Shown here one piece after another: positions 1 through 11,566 of a stretch of DNA of 48,997 bases (within the stretch, counting starts at the first letter, position 1; each line of letters opens with the position of its first letter). Origin of the DNA: Chromera velia (lineage: Eukaryota > Sar > Chromeraceae); contig JAHBMJ010004416.1 of the NCBI GenBank assembly GCA_018398765.1, positions 30,589 through 79,585 on the forward strand, read 5' to 3'. The translations under genes and the position numbers were made by a program. The notes under the pieces were generated by a model, which was not told the origin of the DNA, ran no database searches, and was given only the letters and a program-made list of their open reading frames with translations.

Positions 1-55
<55 letters not shown>

Positions 56-73
56 GTGTGTGTGCATGTGTGT
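1..73. repeat. (TG)n microsatellite at the window edge
   Basis: A nearly pure TG run begins the window. It continues as a degenerate TG tract up to the 3' splice site at 81-82 of the FCP1 gene, so it lies in the intron before the first exon seen here. Confidence 0.95.
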
Positions 74-82
74 TGTGTGCAG

Positions 83-3000
83 TATGCCAACAAGAAGTGG
101 AATGAGCGTCTGGAGTCTCTTCTCTCTAAGAGGCGCCTCTGTCTGGTCTGTCGGTTGGTGGATCGGCATTCCTGTCTGCCTCTTTGCCGAAGAGTCACTT
201 ATTCACCTCAGCTCCCTGTCCTTCTCTTTTCTTTTCTTTTCCTTTTGTTGCCCGGTCCAGACGTATGCATGGCTCTCCCGCTCTCCCTCTCTTAATTCCC
301 CTGAGATCTTTTGGGAGAAGGAGAAGAGGCCCTGTTGGAAGGAGAAGAGTCGGAGAATGCTCATCACTTGTGTTTGTGCAGGTTCTTGATTTGGATAACA
401 CGCTCGTGCACGCGTCCGTGATGCCTCCCAGCGAGGATCAACTTCGTGCAGGTGGGTGCGAAGAAAGAAAAAGGTAAAGGGGTAGCGTCAAGTGGGAGTA
501 TAAAGGGGTGTGTGGGGAGAGGAAGCTCTTGGACGCGTCTTTTTTGAGATATTCCGGTTCTGACCCTTGTTATTTTTTCGCTGACCGGCTTTCTCTACTC
601 CTTTATTTGGGTGTTTCTTTCTTTTCTCTCTTCTCTCTTCCAGCCCCTCCTTTTCGCCTTCTTTCTCTCACCATCATCTGCCTTGCTGTTTGTTGGTTTC
701 TTTCTCCATTGGAATGGACTCATCCGACCATACAATTTCTTCTCTCAGGTATCTCGCTTATTTGATCTTTCACGCGCTGCATGGGGGTGTGCCTGCCATT
801 TTCTTTTTTTCTCTCAGGTATCTCCATTCTAGCTCCCGGAAAGAAGAGCGGGAGGGACCTCACCCAGGAGATGATGAAGAGAGAAAAGTCAATTTATGGG
901 GACGAAATTCTTGCGGCAGCTGTGACGGAGTGGGAAAAGAAAAACTCTTCCTCAGCTGCCTCTTCTTCTTCCTCTTCCTCCTCTTCGTCTTCTTCCTCTC
1001 TCGGGAGTGTTGCGAATTTGTTTCTGGAGGAGGCAGAGAAAGAACGGATTGTGGAGGGACTGGAAACGGGAGTTTTTCGCATTGCCGTAAAGGATCCCTC
1101 AGTCCGCACAGCTGCACTGGGAAGAAGAGTCGTGGTACCAACATCCACTTTGTATGTGAAGCTGAGACCACATGTCTTCTCTTTCCTTCGGAGGGCTTCT
1201 GTCTCGTTTGAGCTCTTTATGTACACGCAGGGCACCTGGGACTACGCACAGGCGGTCAGTTAGTGGTACAGTATGCCGATGTCGATGCGTCATGTACGTG
1301 CACAGAATATGAAACTGCGCATGTCCGTCAGTGGGTGGATGGAGAGATCATGTAGCTCGGGGGGGTGAGAAAACAAGTAGTCAGCCGGAGGGGGCGCTGG
1401 TATGCACTTGGATGAGAGCTGAATAGCGTCCGTCTGTGTGAAGATCAGAAGAGGAGGAAGTGTGAGCGCGCAATTTTAGGCAAGCTTCTTCAATCGAAGA
1501 ACTAAAATTCATGCATTGTACTTGAAGATTGCGTACAACCAAGAGTGATGCATGGATCAAGAACAAGTTGACAGGATTCTCAGGAGGGCTAACAATTCGT
1601 TTTATCTCCATGCTCTTTATCCTCTGCTTGTATCCCACACAGGCAACATATCAATATCTCATCCGCGCAGAAGTGAAGGAAGCAGAGCTGTCTTTTGGCG
1701 TTTGGCGTCCGTTCGTTGAGTCAAACTTTGCATGTGCCTGTTCGTCTCTCTTGGGTCTCTTTGCTCCGCTGTTGGGCTCAGCACTCTTTTCGTGACTGTT
1801 GTTTCGAGAGTCTGTGGTATTCTTCAAATTGCATTTTCCATAGAAACAGGGCACATATTCTGTTCGTACTGTTGCTTCTCTCGCAGGCTCTGGACATTCT
1901 GGATCCCCGCCGTCTCTTCTTCGGGAACCGGGTGTTCACCAGAAGACACACCTGCGAGTCTCGAATGTCCAAGAGCCTGGCGGTGGTCTTCCCTCAGGAG
2001 CACTCTCTGGCTCTGGTGGTGGACGACAGGGATGATGTCTGGCCGGATTGTGACAGCCTTGTGCAGGTCAGCAAAACCACATGCACACAAGAATGTTTTT
2101 TTTTATCAATGAAAAATTTTCTGGGCTGCCCTCGTTTTCGCAGTGGGCGAGAGGGACGATAGTGGGCATCTTGTGAAGCCTTTCCTGATGATCTGTACCA
2201 AAAAGTGCCTTTAAGAGTCACGAAAGGAGGCACCGCATTTGTATTTTTCTGTAAGCGGCCGGGTCGATTCTCTGTTTCTGTTCTTCGTGTGTTCCGATCT
2301 TGCCACTTGTGCCTAAGAGAGGGGGGGGCGATAAATAAGGTGAGAAGAAGAGAAAAAAGTGCATCTGCCCCCGCCCCCCTTCTCCTCTCCTTCAGGTCCA
2401 CCGGTACACATTTCTCCCAGGACTTCCAGCGCCTGGAGGAACCATCCCCGCACCCTCCTCTTCGTTCTCTTCCTCTTCTAGCAGTACTGGCGAGACGAAT
2501 CGAAGAGGGGAGAAGAGAAAGGCCCCTGAGGAAAAGGAAGGTGGAGGGGATGATGGGGGTGAAAAAGAAGGAAGGAGTGCCTCTTCATTGGAAGCAGACC
2601 GGAAGGTGCAGAGGCAGGCAGAGGGAGCGGGTGTTGATGTGAAAGAGAACACAAAAACAAATGAAGCGAAAGAATCTTTTTCCGTCTCTGAGTTGTTGTC
2701 TTTCGTCACGGAGGATGCTTCTCGCGCTGCCATCCCAGGTCTCCGTGAAAGTCTCAAGGACACGGACCTGCAGTTACCAGTGTTGATGCCTCTCCTTGAA
2801 AGCTTGCACAGATGTTTTTTTGGGACTCTGGACAAGACCAGAGAGGTGGTTCAAAACAGAGGTGGGGGTGGGATGTTTTCTTCTTCTGGACGAGATACAG
2901 GTGTCAAAGAAGAAGAGGACGAAGGGCGCGAAGTGGACGAAAAAGAAGAAGATGGGGACGCCACTCCGCAGGAAAAAGCGAAAACGAAAGAGGAGGAGGA

Positions 3001-6000
3001 CAGAGAGGGTGAAAAGGAGAAGGACGAAGAAGAGGACAGAAAAGGCACCAAGAAGACGAAAGAAGAGGACAAAGGAGCAGACACTAAGAAGGAGAAGGGA
3101 GAAGATAAGAAAGTACACATCAAAGAGGAGAAAAAGGATCAGAAAGGCGCTTCCAGTCCCCATTCCTCAAAACCCAAAACTGCGGATCAACGTAACTCCG
3201 AGAGGCAGGAAAGAAGGTTGAAGGAACGGACAAGGCGCACGGCTGCGGTTGGAGCAACACTATCCACTGAGGAGGTTGAGGAGACCGCTCCGCCTCCAGT
3301 ACCAAATGTTGGGGTCCGTCCGTAGTCTTCACTGAACTCGCAAGAAAAAAGAAATCAATATTTCTGCACTTAAAATTTTAAGTCTAGATTTCCTTTTCAC
3401 CACCGAGCGATCTTCATGACTCCTCTTGCGAGTATCACCAGTCGCTGTCAGACTGAATAATCTGATGCTTCGTGCCTCTGAAAGCAGACCAAGCGTGACA
3501 GAGGTAGGCAGAGGGAAGAGAGAAGAGGGAGAAAGACTGAGATAAGGGGGAAAAAGGGCAGAAAGCAGCAGAACAGGAAATGTCGAAAGTGAACGAAGCA
3601 TCTCAATCAAGAACGGAAAAGGGAAGGCCTCCAGAGAACAGAAGGAAAGTGGAGAAGGAAGAAGTTGATTCCTCTTTCACCCCCCACCCCTGTGTTCTTT
3701 TTGGACATCAGACAGGCGACCTCACCAAACCTTTCTTTTTATTTCTTTTCTTTTTTCTTTTTTTTTCTTTCTTGCCTTGTCGATGCAGGATGTTTTGGCG
3801 ACAGTGCGACGATGTGCCATGCAAGGTTGGCCAGTCGTACGTTCTATTGACCTCCTTTTATCTCACTTTATTCTGAAAACAGTTCTTTTTTGGTGACCAG
3901 CAAAAGGGAAAGGAGAGTCAGAGACCGAGGAACAGATTAAAAATGGAACGGCCCGTACGGTCTGTTTGTATTGTTTGCCGATTTGCCTGTTGGTTGGGCG
4001 GTCTGCTGTCTTTTCCGATTTGGATGGTGAGACCCCGAGCTTTCCCTTTCCTGCCTGCACGCCAGCCTGCCTTTCTCGCTCTGTCTCTTTCTGCATCTCT
4101 TTCTTTTATTTTCTTTTTCTTCTCTCTCCTGGTTTCAATTTTTCTGCTAGTACTCCTCTTCGTATTCTTAACTGAACGCTCCCCTTTTTCTCATGCAGGT
4201 GTGGTGGTCACCCACTCACACCTCATCCCACAGGCAGCGCCAGGGACCCGCAGGTTCACTTTCGCACAACACACGCTGGGAAAGTCAGTGCCTCGGACTG
4301 CATGTCTGTCGGTCTGCCTCCATTCTTTTTGTGCTTTTACCACTAATGATTCGTTTTGACTCACAGAGAGGGCTCTGACTGGAAGTTAGCGTCGATCTGT
4401 GTCTCTCCAGCGTCAGCGACCTCTCCCCCCCGTCTTTGCATAGTTTCTTCGTACGTGCCTCTCTTCTGGTGTTTTGGGTCACATGCTCTTTGTTTATTCG
4501 GACCTTGCTCTCATCTACTTCTAACAGCGGTCTTCGTCTTTCTCCCCCCCTTTCTTTGCTCTCTCCTCTCTCTCACACTGGACCCAGAACGGCGTCTCGT
4601 CTGGGCGCTGTGTTGGAAGAGGGCTTGTCACCTAAGACGACTCACCTCGTCGCACCCATCAAAGGTCTGTCTGTGTGTGTTTTCTTCTTCACAGCTTTGG
4701 AGGGGAAGGCCTTTTACAATGTAACAAAAAAGCAAAAGAGCAAGACAACAATGACCCTTTTCGTCACGACGAGATCCCTCGTTGTATCCATGTACGGTAG
4801 GTCAGGCAACTTTTTCTATCTCCAGGGGGAAACAGTGCATGCAAGAATCATGACCACCTTCCATGATCCTATTGATAGATCTGTTTCATTCAACGCTCAG
4901 ATATCGGCGTCATGCCCGCAGGAACTGCAAAGTATATGCAAGCACGGCAGAGGAGCCTCTTCTGTGTCAGTCCGTCAGTTACCATCGTTTCTTGTTTGGT
5001 TTCTTCTCTTTTAGGTTGCTTCCTTCGTTCTCTCACAGCATCACATTGCAGGAGTCTGAATCGAATGAAGTTTGCAGCAGACGAAATTGAAGAAAAGGAA
5101 CACGCCGAGAGACAGATGGAAAAAGAGGAGGAGTCTCGGGACAAAGAAAAAGAAAATATCGGAAAGGATAAGACGACAAACTTCAGGAGCATTCCGCGTT
5201 GAATGAAAGTAAAAAGAAAGAAAAAAAGGATATGGAAGTGAGGGAAACCTCGAGAAGAAAAAGAAGCATGCAGGCAGTCAGTTAGACACAGAGAGTTAGT
5301 CACTTTGGTCAAGAATCACGGTGGTGGGACAGTCAAACAGACACAGGAACAGACCGTACGTCAGGCACACGGGCCGTGGAAAGAGGGCGGCAGGGTCAAC
5401 GAATGTCCTGTTGCCCTCTTTCGTTCTCTCTATGTTGCGTCGCGCCCCTGAAGTGCGTTGAAATGATTTGAGAGCTTCGATTTGTTTTCTTCTTTTCCCT
5501 CTTGCGTGCTCTTGCACACGGGCTCTTCACTGCAGCCCCCTTCCGGCCCAGAATTTTCCTTTGCCTTCTTACCACTCCCTCAACAAAGAAATTGAAGATC
5601 AGGAAGAAGCTGTCGTTGCTGAGAAATTCCGGCAGACGATCTCTTTTGTTTTCGCTTGCCCTCTTTCCCTCGTGCTTTTTTCTTCAGGTGAACGACCTGT
5701 GGCTTTTGTGTGCTGGCATTGTGAACTGGTCAGGAGGATAAGAGAGAACGCACTCAGCGGAAGCGAAGTTGAAAAAGCGGACGGGATCAAATCAGAGAGA
5801 ATAAAAAGGGGAATACTGCTCCCCTCCCTTCGGGTTTTCAACCATATAAGTGCAAACTTTGAATCGACAGGCGAGCTAGCAGGCGTGCGTCCGCTCTTTC
5901 ATTGGTATTGACATAGTGAGAAAGAGGGGTCACACGCCACGTCCACAGGAAGGGTCGAGCGTACCCTGCCTGAATGGATACACGGACTAGATGGAGGGGT

Positions 6001-6020
6001 GGAGGCTTCCTTCCCTCCCG

Positions 6021-6057
<37 letters not shown>

Positions 6058-7716
6058 ATTGTGGGAGGGAAGTATGACGATGGCAATAAGCTCACTTTGC
6101 CCCCACTACATGGCTTCTTTCTATGCCTGCAGGCATCCGCCTAAAGAGTTTTCCCATCGTATATGAGAGTCTATGTTCTTGGCTTCATGCATTTTTGCTT
6201 CTTTGCCTGCAGGCGTCCGCCCGAAAACGTTTTCCCTGTTGTCGACACCCCGGAGCGAAGAGAGGAGAGGCCGACAGACGTCCAATGGGTTTCTATTTCC
6301 AAGTGGATTCAGAATGCAGGCAGCGCGGGTAAGGAGAGAATGTCTTCCTCTTTCTTCTTTAACTCTTCTAGTAATTCTTCTGATGATTCTAGTATAACGA
6401 GTGATTTCGTCTTGCCTGTGCCCCGCCCTCGCAAGAAAGAGGTAAAGAGAGAAATTTCAAGTGCAAGTTAGCGTTTTTGTTTTCTCGCTTCGACAGGCAC
6501 TCATTGTGCAGAAGGGGAGGAATGCGCCCATATGCGGTTTCCTGGTGGCTCTGTTTCAGCGCTTTGACCCAAGTGTTTTGCCACTCATTTTCCTCTTTTC
6601 GTATCCGAAGCAAGAAGAGGGGGGAGTGTTGGCAGTCAGGTCGTGCATTCAAGAACAGATGTCATCAGCGCATTCATTTGTTCTGCTTCTCTTGGTTGCT
6701 TTCCTGTGAGCGCATTGGCCTGCAGATTGATCGATCGGTGGTCACAATTCTTCCGTTTCTTCGCCTTCTCCTACTTAATTTTCCTTGGCCTGTCTGTTTG
6801 CATGCTCTCCTTGCCAGAGGCAGTAAAAGCGCGGAAAAAGAGAACGATCCAAAACGACTTTCGTGGTAGAAGGAAGAAGTTGCAGCTCATTTTATCTCAC
6901 TGTGAATTGTATTGCTTTCTCTACACATCTTTGTCTCTGAGCCTCTTCTGTTGAAAAAGCAATTCGTACTCGGCCTTTTTCGTGAGTGCAGAAAACCTGT
7001 TTGCTGGCCTGGATGAATCTGGTGTCGTCCAGAAGTGTGCGTCGAGGCTCTTGAAACGCCGCGGGGTGTCTCTGAACATGACAACAGGGGAGACGGCAGA
7101 GGAGGAGGACAACGCAAATGAAGTGCCGTCTTCCAAGGTCAAGCAGGAGGATCCGGGCCAGAGCGTAAAGGCAGAGCAGTCGGGGGGCAAAACGTTTTTG
7201 TCTGCAGAAGATTTATTTGGGGATGAGGACGAAGATGAAGAAGACGGGGAAGAAGGAATTGAGGGGGGTGGCGGAGGTGCTGTAGTCAGGCGGGGGGAAG
7301 AGGGAGACGGGGAGACGAGGGGGGAAGAGACAGGCCATTCGGAGGGGAACGGTGGGGGCCTGTCGAGAGGGGGCGATATGGCAGGCGTGGACCCCTTCGA
7401 TGGGACGGGGTCGTCGCTTCAGGTTGAGGGGAAGGGAGGGGGGACGGGTTTTGAAGTTGAAGAGACAGAAAGGGAAGTGCAAAGGGAAGACGACTCCGAT
7501 TCCGACGACAATCATCAGGCTGGAGGAGTACAGAGCTATGGAGGAGAGACCACTTTCGGTTTCTTTGACGACGATGAAATGGGTTTGGACCGGGAGGGGT
7601 TCTATGGAGGGGAGATGGAGATGACCGACTACAACTTGACTAGGCTCACAGAGGAAGCGGAGGAAAACGGGGAGGAAGAAGAGGACGATGACGAAAACTT
7701 TGATCTTGGCCTGTGA
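83..7716 (+). CDS. FCP1: FCP1-type RNA polymerase II CTD phosphatase (5' partial)
   Basis: FCP1 dephosphorylates the C-terminal repeat of the largest RNA polymerase II subunit in the nucleus. Exons: 83-145, 382-451, 818-1254, 1887-2066, 2396-3313, 3789-3825, 4199-4283, 4588-4664, 4922-4965, 5688-5728, 6213-6328, 6992-7716. All phases close, giving 930 codons plus TGA. The catalytic DLDNT (DxDxT) signature follows LCLV at the first junction. The 818 exon ends with YVKLRPHVFSFLRR and the YTQGTWDYA signature, and the 1887 exon carries LDILDP and VVDDRDDVW, as in FCP1. A BRCT domain (about residues 568-690 of this part) is spread over six small exons, including RLGAVLEEGLSPKTTHLVAP. The tail is Asp/Glu-rich and ends DENFDLGL. 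Odd points are a poly-Ser insert in the 818 exon and a long Lys/Glu-rich insert before the BRCT. The N-terminus is outside the window. The donor at 3314 is the least certain boundary. Confidence 0.93.
724..826 (+). repeat. Duplicated 3' splice site and exon start (FCP1 exon 3)
   Basis: The polypyrimidine-AG-exon string ending TCTCTCAGGTATCTC occurs at about 733-747 and again at 810-824. The second copy is the 3' splice site used in the exon model. The first would encode Gly-Ile-Ser in the same phase and then soon reaches TGA. Confidence 0.7.
957..1001 (+). repeat. Coding TCT/TCC microsatellite (poly-Ser)
   Basis: A CT-rich trinucleotide tract inside the third FCP1 exon encodes a run of more than ten serines between the two halves of the catalytic domain. 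It keeps the reading frame. Confidence 0.9.
6023..6056. repeat. (AG)n microsatellite in an FCP1 intron
   Basis: A pure AG run inside the intron 5729-6212. Confidence 0.95.
6124..6242 (+). repeat. Decayed duplicate of an FCP1 exon start
   Basis: Positions 6124-6160 and 6204-6241 align over about 37 bp with roughly 80% identity, both starting TGCCTGCAGGC. The downstream copy contains the acceptor at 6211-6212 and exon start WRPPENVFPV. The upstream copy would read WHPPKEFSHRI followed by a stop. Confidence 0.75.
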
Positions 7717-9050
7717 AGCTGAGAAATAGTAAGTAGTTAATGGATTTGGTATTCTGGTGCCCAAGTTTTGGCCGGGCACTTTGGTTGGGAAGAGGAGGAC
7801 CCACAGGTATCCCAGTAGATAGTGAAAAAGAAAGAAGATCGGCCGAAATTCGTTGTCCGACACCGGCGACACATGCACGGTCAAGCTGAATGAGGAATGA
7901 GCAGGCTAATGAGCAGCCTCAAAGCAGAATACCTGAAAGCTAGCTTGAAGGGACTCAACATATGTTACCCGAAACAAGAATAGAAAAACACAGGTTACAC
8001 AGCAAAGCATAGCAAAACAAGCAGGCAAAAAAACCTGTGAGAGATCTACTCTAGGATCTACTAGGACGTTTAGGAATGTGTATAGGGGCAGAGTAAAGGA
8101 CTAGGTAAAGGAAAACCACGTATTATTCAACTTATCCTCATAACATGATTTCAATTTCCAGGTACGGCTGTGTATATAGCGAAAAGGCATTTAATACTGC
8201 ACTTAATGTTGAATGAATGAATCAACTTAAATTCAACTAGAATTAATCAACTATATATATAGCTAGATGTACGTATAACTAGATGTATAACGAGTCTAGT
8301 AACTAGTAATAGTCTAGTATTTAATAGCTGGTCAGTCACACTCATGTCCTAAGATTCAAAGTTATACTTTTTTTTTTAAGAATTAAGATTAAATTCAATT
8401 AATGTTTCGGTTTTCTTTCGGTTCACTTGCACTGTCAGGTGCTAGCCACTGCTAAGTCATGTGTCAACTTTAGTCGACTTGCAACGTAACTTGAATGTTG
8501 TCTTTAATTTGGGAGTATTTAGAGGATACACAAATTTCATTGTTTTTTAATTAAAAAAAAAAAGAAACGGTTTGTGGATTTATATTTGTAGACTGAATTT
8601 ATTTACTTAAATTTATTTTTTTAACGACAAATCATTATAATTGATGACCATGATTAAGATTTTACAGCATTGTGCAACACCTTGCAACAGCGATTCGTGT
8701 CTATTCATATCATAAAAAGAACAGTTGTACAGAGGTATATAACAACATTCATTTATCTTTAATTATGACATAATAAAAAAGAAATTGAAAGAATCAATAG
8801 TATATTAAGTATAAAAACAAATTAACTTAAACGTGTCAACATTTAAATAACAATTGTTTATTCATTTAGTTATTCACGCAATTAAAACATACTAAACAAC
8901 ATTTAACCACCATGTACTCGCTATATAGAACTAGCGCTAGAATCGAACTCGCGAAAGAAATTTCAAGAAAACGTTAAAACCTTATATAAGAAGGTGCCAC
9001 AGAAAGATGGAATAGTGCAGCAATACTTCCTCTGTCAGATGACATATCAG
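7717..9050. other. Convergent intergenic region, AT-rich from about 8100
   Basis: No coding segment is visible between the stop of FCP1 and the stop of the methyltransferase gene on the other strand. From about 8100 to 9000 composition becomes strongly AT-rich, with many short TAGT/CTAG-like words and poly-A/T runs. It presumably holds both 3' UTRs and polyadenylation sites, which I cannot place. Confidence 0.7.
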
Positions 9051-9067
9051 TGACTCACAGTGAGTCA
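9051..9067. other. Inverted repeat overlapping a stop codon
   Basis: TGACTCACAGTGAGTCA is a perfect 8-bp inverted repeat around one central base. Its right arm contains the TGA (minus strand) of the methyltransferase gene. Confidence 0.8.
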
Positions 9068-10852
9068 ACGACTCGGATTGCTTTGAATACTTTCAAGGCC
9101 CACTCGAAAGATTTCCACGCGGTCAACGTGAATTTTCTTTTTTGCTTTTTCTGGCATTGGATCATCGATATCATCAGCAGATCCTCTCTGATCAGATTCC
9201 CCTTGGACTTCACTATGACAGTCGTCCGGTTCTTCAACCTCCCCCGTCCACTCAAGTGACGTCGTGCAACCAGCGTCTGTCAGTGCCGTCAAAAACTCTG
9301 CTCGCGTGGTAAATGTCTCAGACCCTTCTCGGCCCCGCTCAACGAAGGAAACCAAACACAGAGGAGCATTTTCGCAGAGCATCAAAAGGGATTTCAATGT
9401 GCGAACAAAAGGTTGCAGAAGCTCCTTGAGCCAGACGCATTCTGCGGCCAGAATCGTTTCGACCGACGCAAAGTCTGCCGCCTTCAAATCACTGAAAGAG
9501 GCCACTTGCTCGCGCACGTCCTTCTTCCAATCCAAAGGAAGGGCTAACGCTGATCCGGAACCGACGGCAACTGCACCCGGCCATGCTGCTTTCGCACCGC
9601 AAGTCTGCTCTGACCGTCCCATTGCCCCACTCGAAGAAGGACAAGCAGCGGCATAGGACCCCCCTTCCTCTTGGAGTTCCCGTTCTCCCTCCGTTCCTGA
9701 ATTTGCCTCTAGGTTGACACGAAGAATGTCCTCAACCACCGGCTTCACGTCCGTCATCAACACGCTGCTCCCCATCGCTGCGCAACACAGCCCCAGCAAG
9801 CCTGCACCACATTTTTGTTTTCAAGATGAAAAATTACCCATGGCTTTGCTCATGCTGAGCACCACGCACCTGACACGCTTACAAGACACCGGCCTTCACG
9901 GCAACAAATATCCACTGCGGTCACAGTCTCTTTGAAACCTGACACTTACACTGCACAGAACAGACCTGGCATGTTTGCAAGCGGGCAAGAGAAAAAAGGC
10001 CAGGGAAGTGCTGGCCGTACAAAGCGTGTCTCACTAGTCCAAGAAGTATGTTGGCCTGTCAAATGACCCGCCTCCGCACTCCCCTGTCTGATCTGCTGTT
10101 CGTTTTTTGCCCTTCCTGGTGTCGTTCTGAGGCTTTCTTCCTCTCTCTCTTCCATCTTTCTTCTCTTTTGTTGGTTCTTTCTTTCCTTCTCTCTCCCTCT
10201 CCCTTGTGCATTTGATTCTTCCTCTCCCGATTTCCGTTTGTCTCTGTGCCTTCAACACTACAGGTCTCTCCATTGTTTCTCGTTCTGATGGTCTGCCTGC
10301 ATTTTTTCTTTTTCTGCCTCTGTCTGAATCTTCAATGTCTGCAGAAATGAATGCAGATCTCAGCTTTGATTCTTTTATCTCTTTCCATCGACCTCTTTTA
10401 GCTTCCAGTGTCCTTACTTTGACTGTCTCTCCATTTCTGACCATCTGTCTGCACGTGCGTGTATCTGAGTTCTGTCTGTCTGTGTTGGCGTTTGTCATCT
10501 CGTGCAGGCCTGAGAGCCATTCCGTGGGCGTAGGTCTGAATATGCAGGAAAAAAAGTGGGAAAAAAAGAGGGGGGGGGGAATCAATTCCTTCAAACTTTT
10601 CAGTTGAACTGTTTTCTGCATGTGTTGTCTCTGTGGCCGAACAACAGATTCATGCACAGACGCAAGAAGACGTGTACATGCGTCTGCATACTTATAGAAA
10701 CTATTTCGTCCGACTGCCCGTCCTTTTCCCCTTCTCCGTCTCTGTCTCTCTTCCTCCGTGTCGCTCTTCTGGGTCGGTCTTTCAGCGCCTCCCGGTCTTC
10801 TCTGCGCTCTCTCTCTCTCTCTGTCTCTCTCTCTCTCTCTCTCTGCGCGCGC

Positions 10853-10918
<66 letters not shown>

Positions 10919-11566
10919 CAGCCCGCTGGCTACGAGCGAACAGTAGACCAGCGAACGAAACAAACCTTATTTTGTCTCTTTTCACGAACCATGCGCCAAA
11001 TACCTGTTTGAAATTATGGTACTTCCGGTAACCTGTCTTACGGAGCCTTGGAGGATAAACACGTGCATCACTCAATGGCTTCCGATCTTTCGACCTGTCG
11101 GGCTGTCTGCAGTGCTACATCTTGACTTCTCTAACTGTAACTGTGTGAGGGTGGTCGCATTGAAGTCATCGTCGCCGTTATACTTCTTCGTGCCAATCTC
11201 ATTGGTTGAAAAAGGCGCTCTGTCGGCACCTGCCTGCGAAATTTACCTACCGGCTCCACTGCCAAGATCCAGAACCTTCTTGTTTGTCAAAGATGGACGG
11301 GAGCTTTCCTTCAGGAAATCAAGCATGACTCGGCTTCCTGCCCACACACGAGTGAATCCTGTGGCAGCCGCGAGGTCATATTCGTCGTCAAAGAGGTTCG
11401 GATCTACACAGTCCTCGTCCTCAGTGCCTCTGTCTGCACCATAGAGCCGGTGCTGAACCCGGACGACGAAGCCATCAACGTTCTCGGAGGTGCAGCTTTC
11501 CATTTTGTATTTTGTCCGTCTCCTGTGGCAAAACTGAAGCGCTTCAAGAAGGCAGTTTGCCGACAT
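9065..11566 (-). CDS. Family-16 (METTL21-like) S-adenosylmethionine methyltransferase
   Basis: Exons on the minus strand are 11566-11251 and 9801-9065. The phase 1 junction closes exactly, giving 350 residues. The N-terminus resembles family-16 protein lysine methyltransferases (FVVRVQHRLYG, then GFTRVWAGSRVMLDFL). The SAM-binding motif I is split by the intron: LDLGSGAG joins LLGLCCAAMGSS and is followed by LMTDV. A later ILAAECVWLKELLQPFVRTL resembles the family's D/AxxVxxxEL helix region. The C-terminal part has an acidic insert and ends in a hydrophobic strand (RVEIFRVG). ATG at 11566 is used; a second in-frame ATG at 11503 lies closer to the conserved region and could be the true start. 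The substrate cannot be read from sequence. The 1449-bp intron holds a large compound microsatellite. Confidence 0.87.
10807..10917. repeat. Compound (CT)n(GC)n(GT)n microsatellite
   Basis: CT repeats (about 10807-10844), then about 22 bp of alternating GC, then about 50 bp of GT, all inside the methyltransferase intron. On the transcribed strand this reads (AC)n(GC)n(AG)n. Confidence 0.97.

Noticed and set aside
2-389. Cys/Val-rich reading frames across the first TG run
   Set aside because: They are translations of a dinucleotide repeat; the real exon starts at 83 after the acceptor.
10034-11075. Long minus- and plus-strand frames through the compound microsatellite
   Set aside because: Composition follows the CT/GC/GT repeats, and the region is the intron of the methyltransferase gene.
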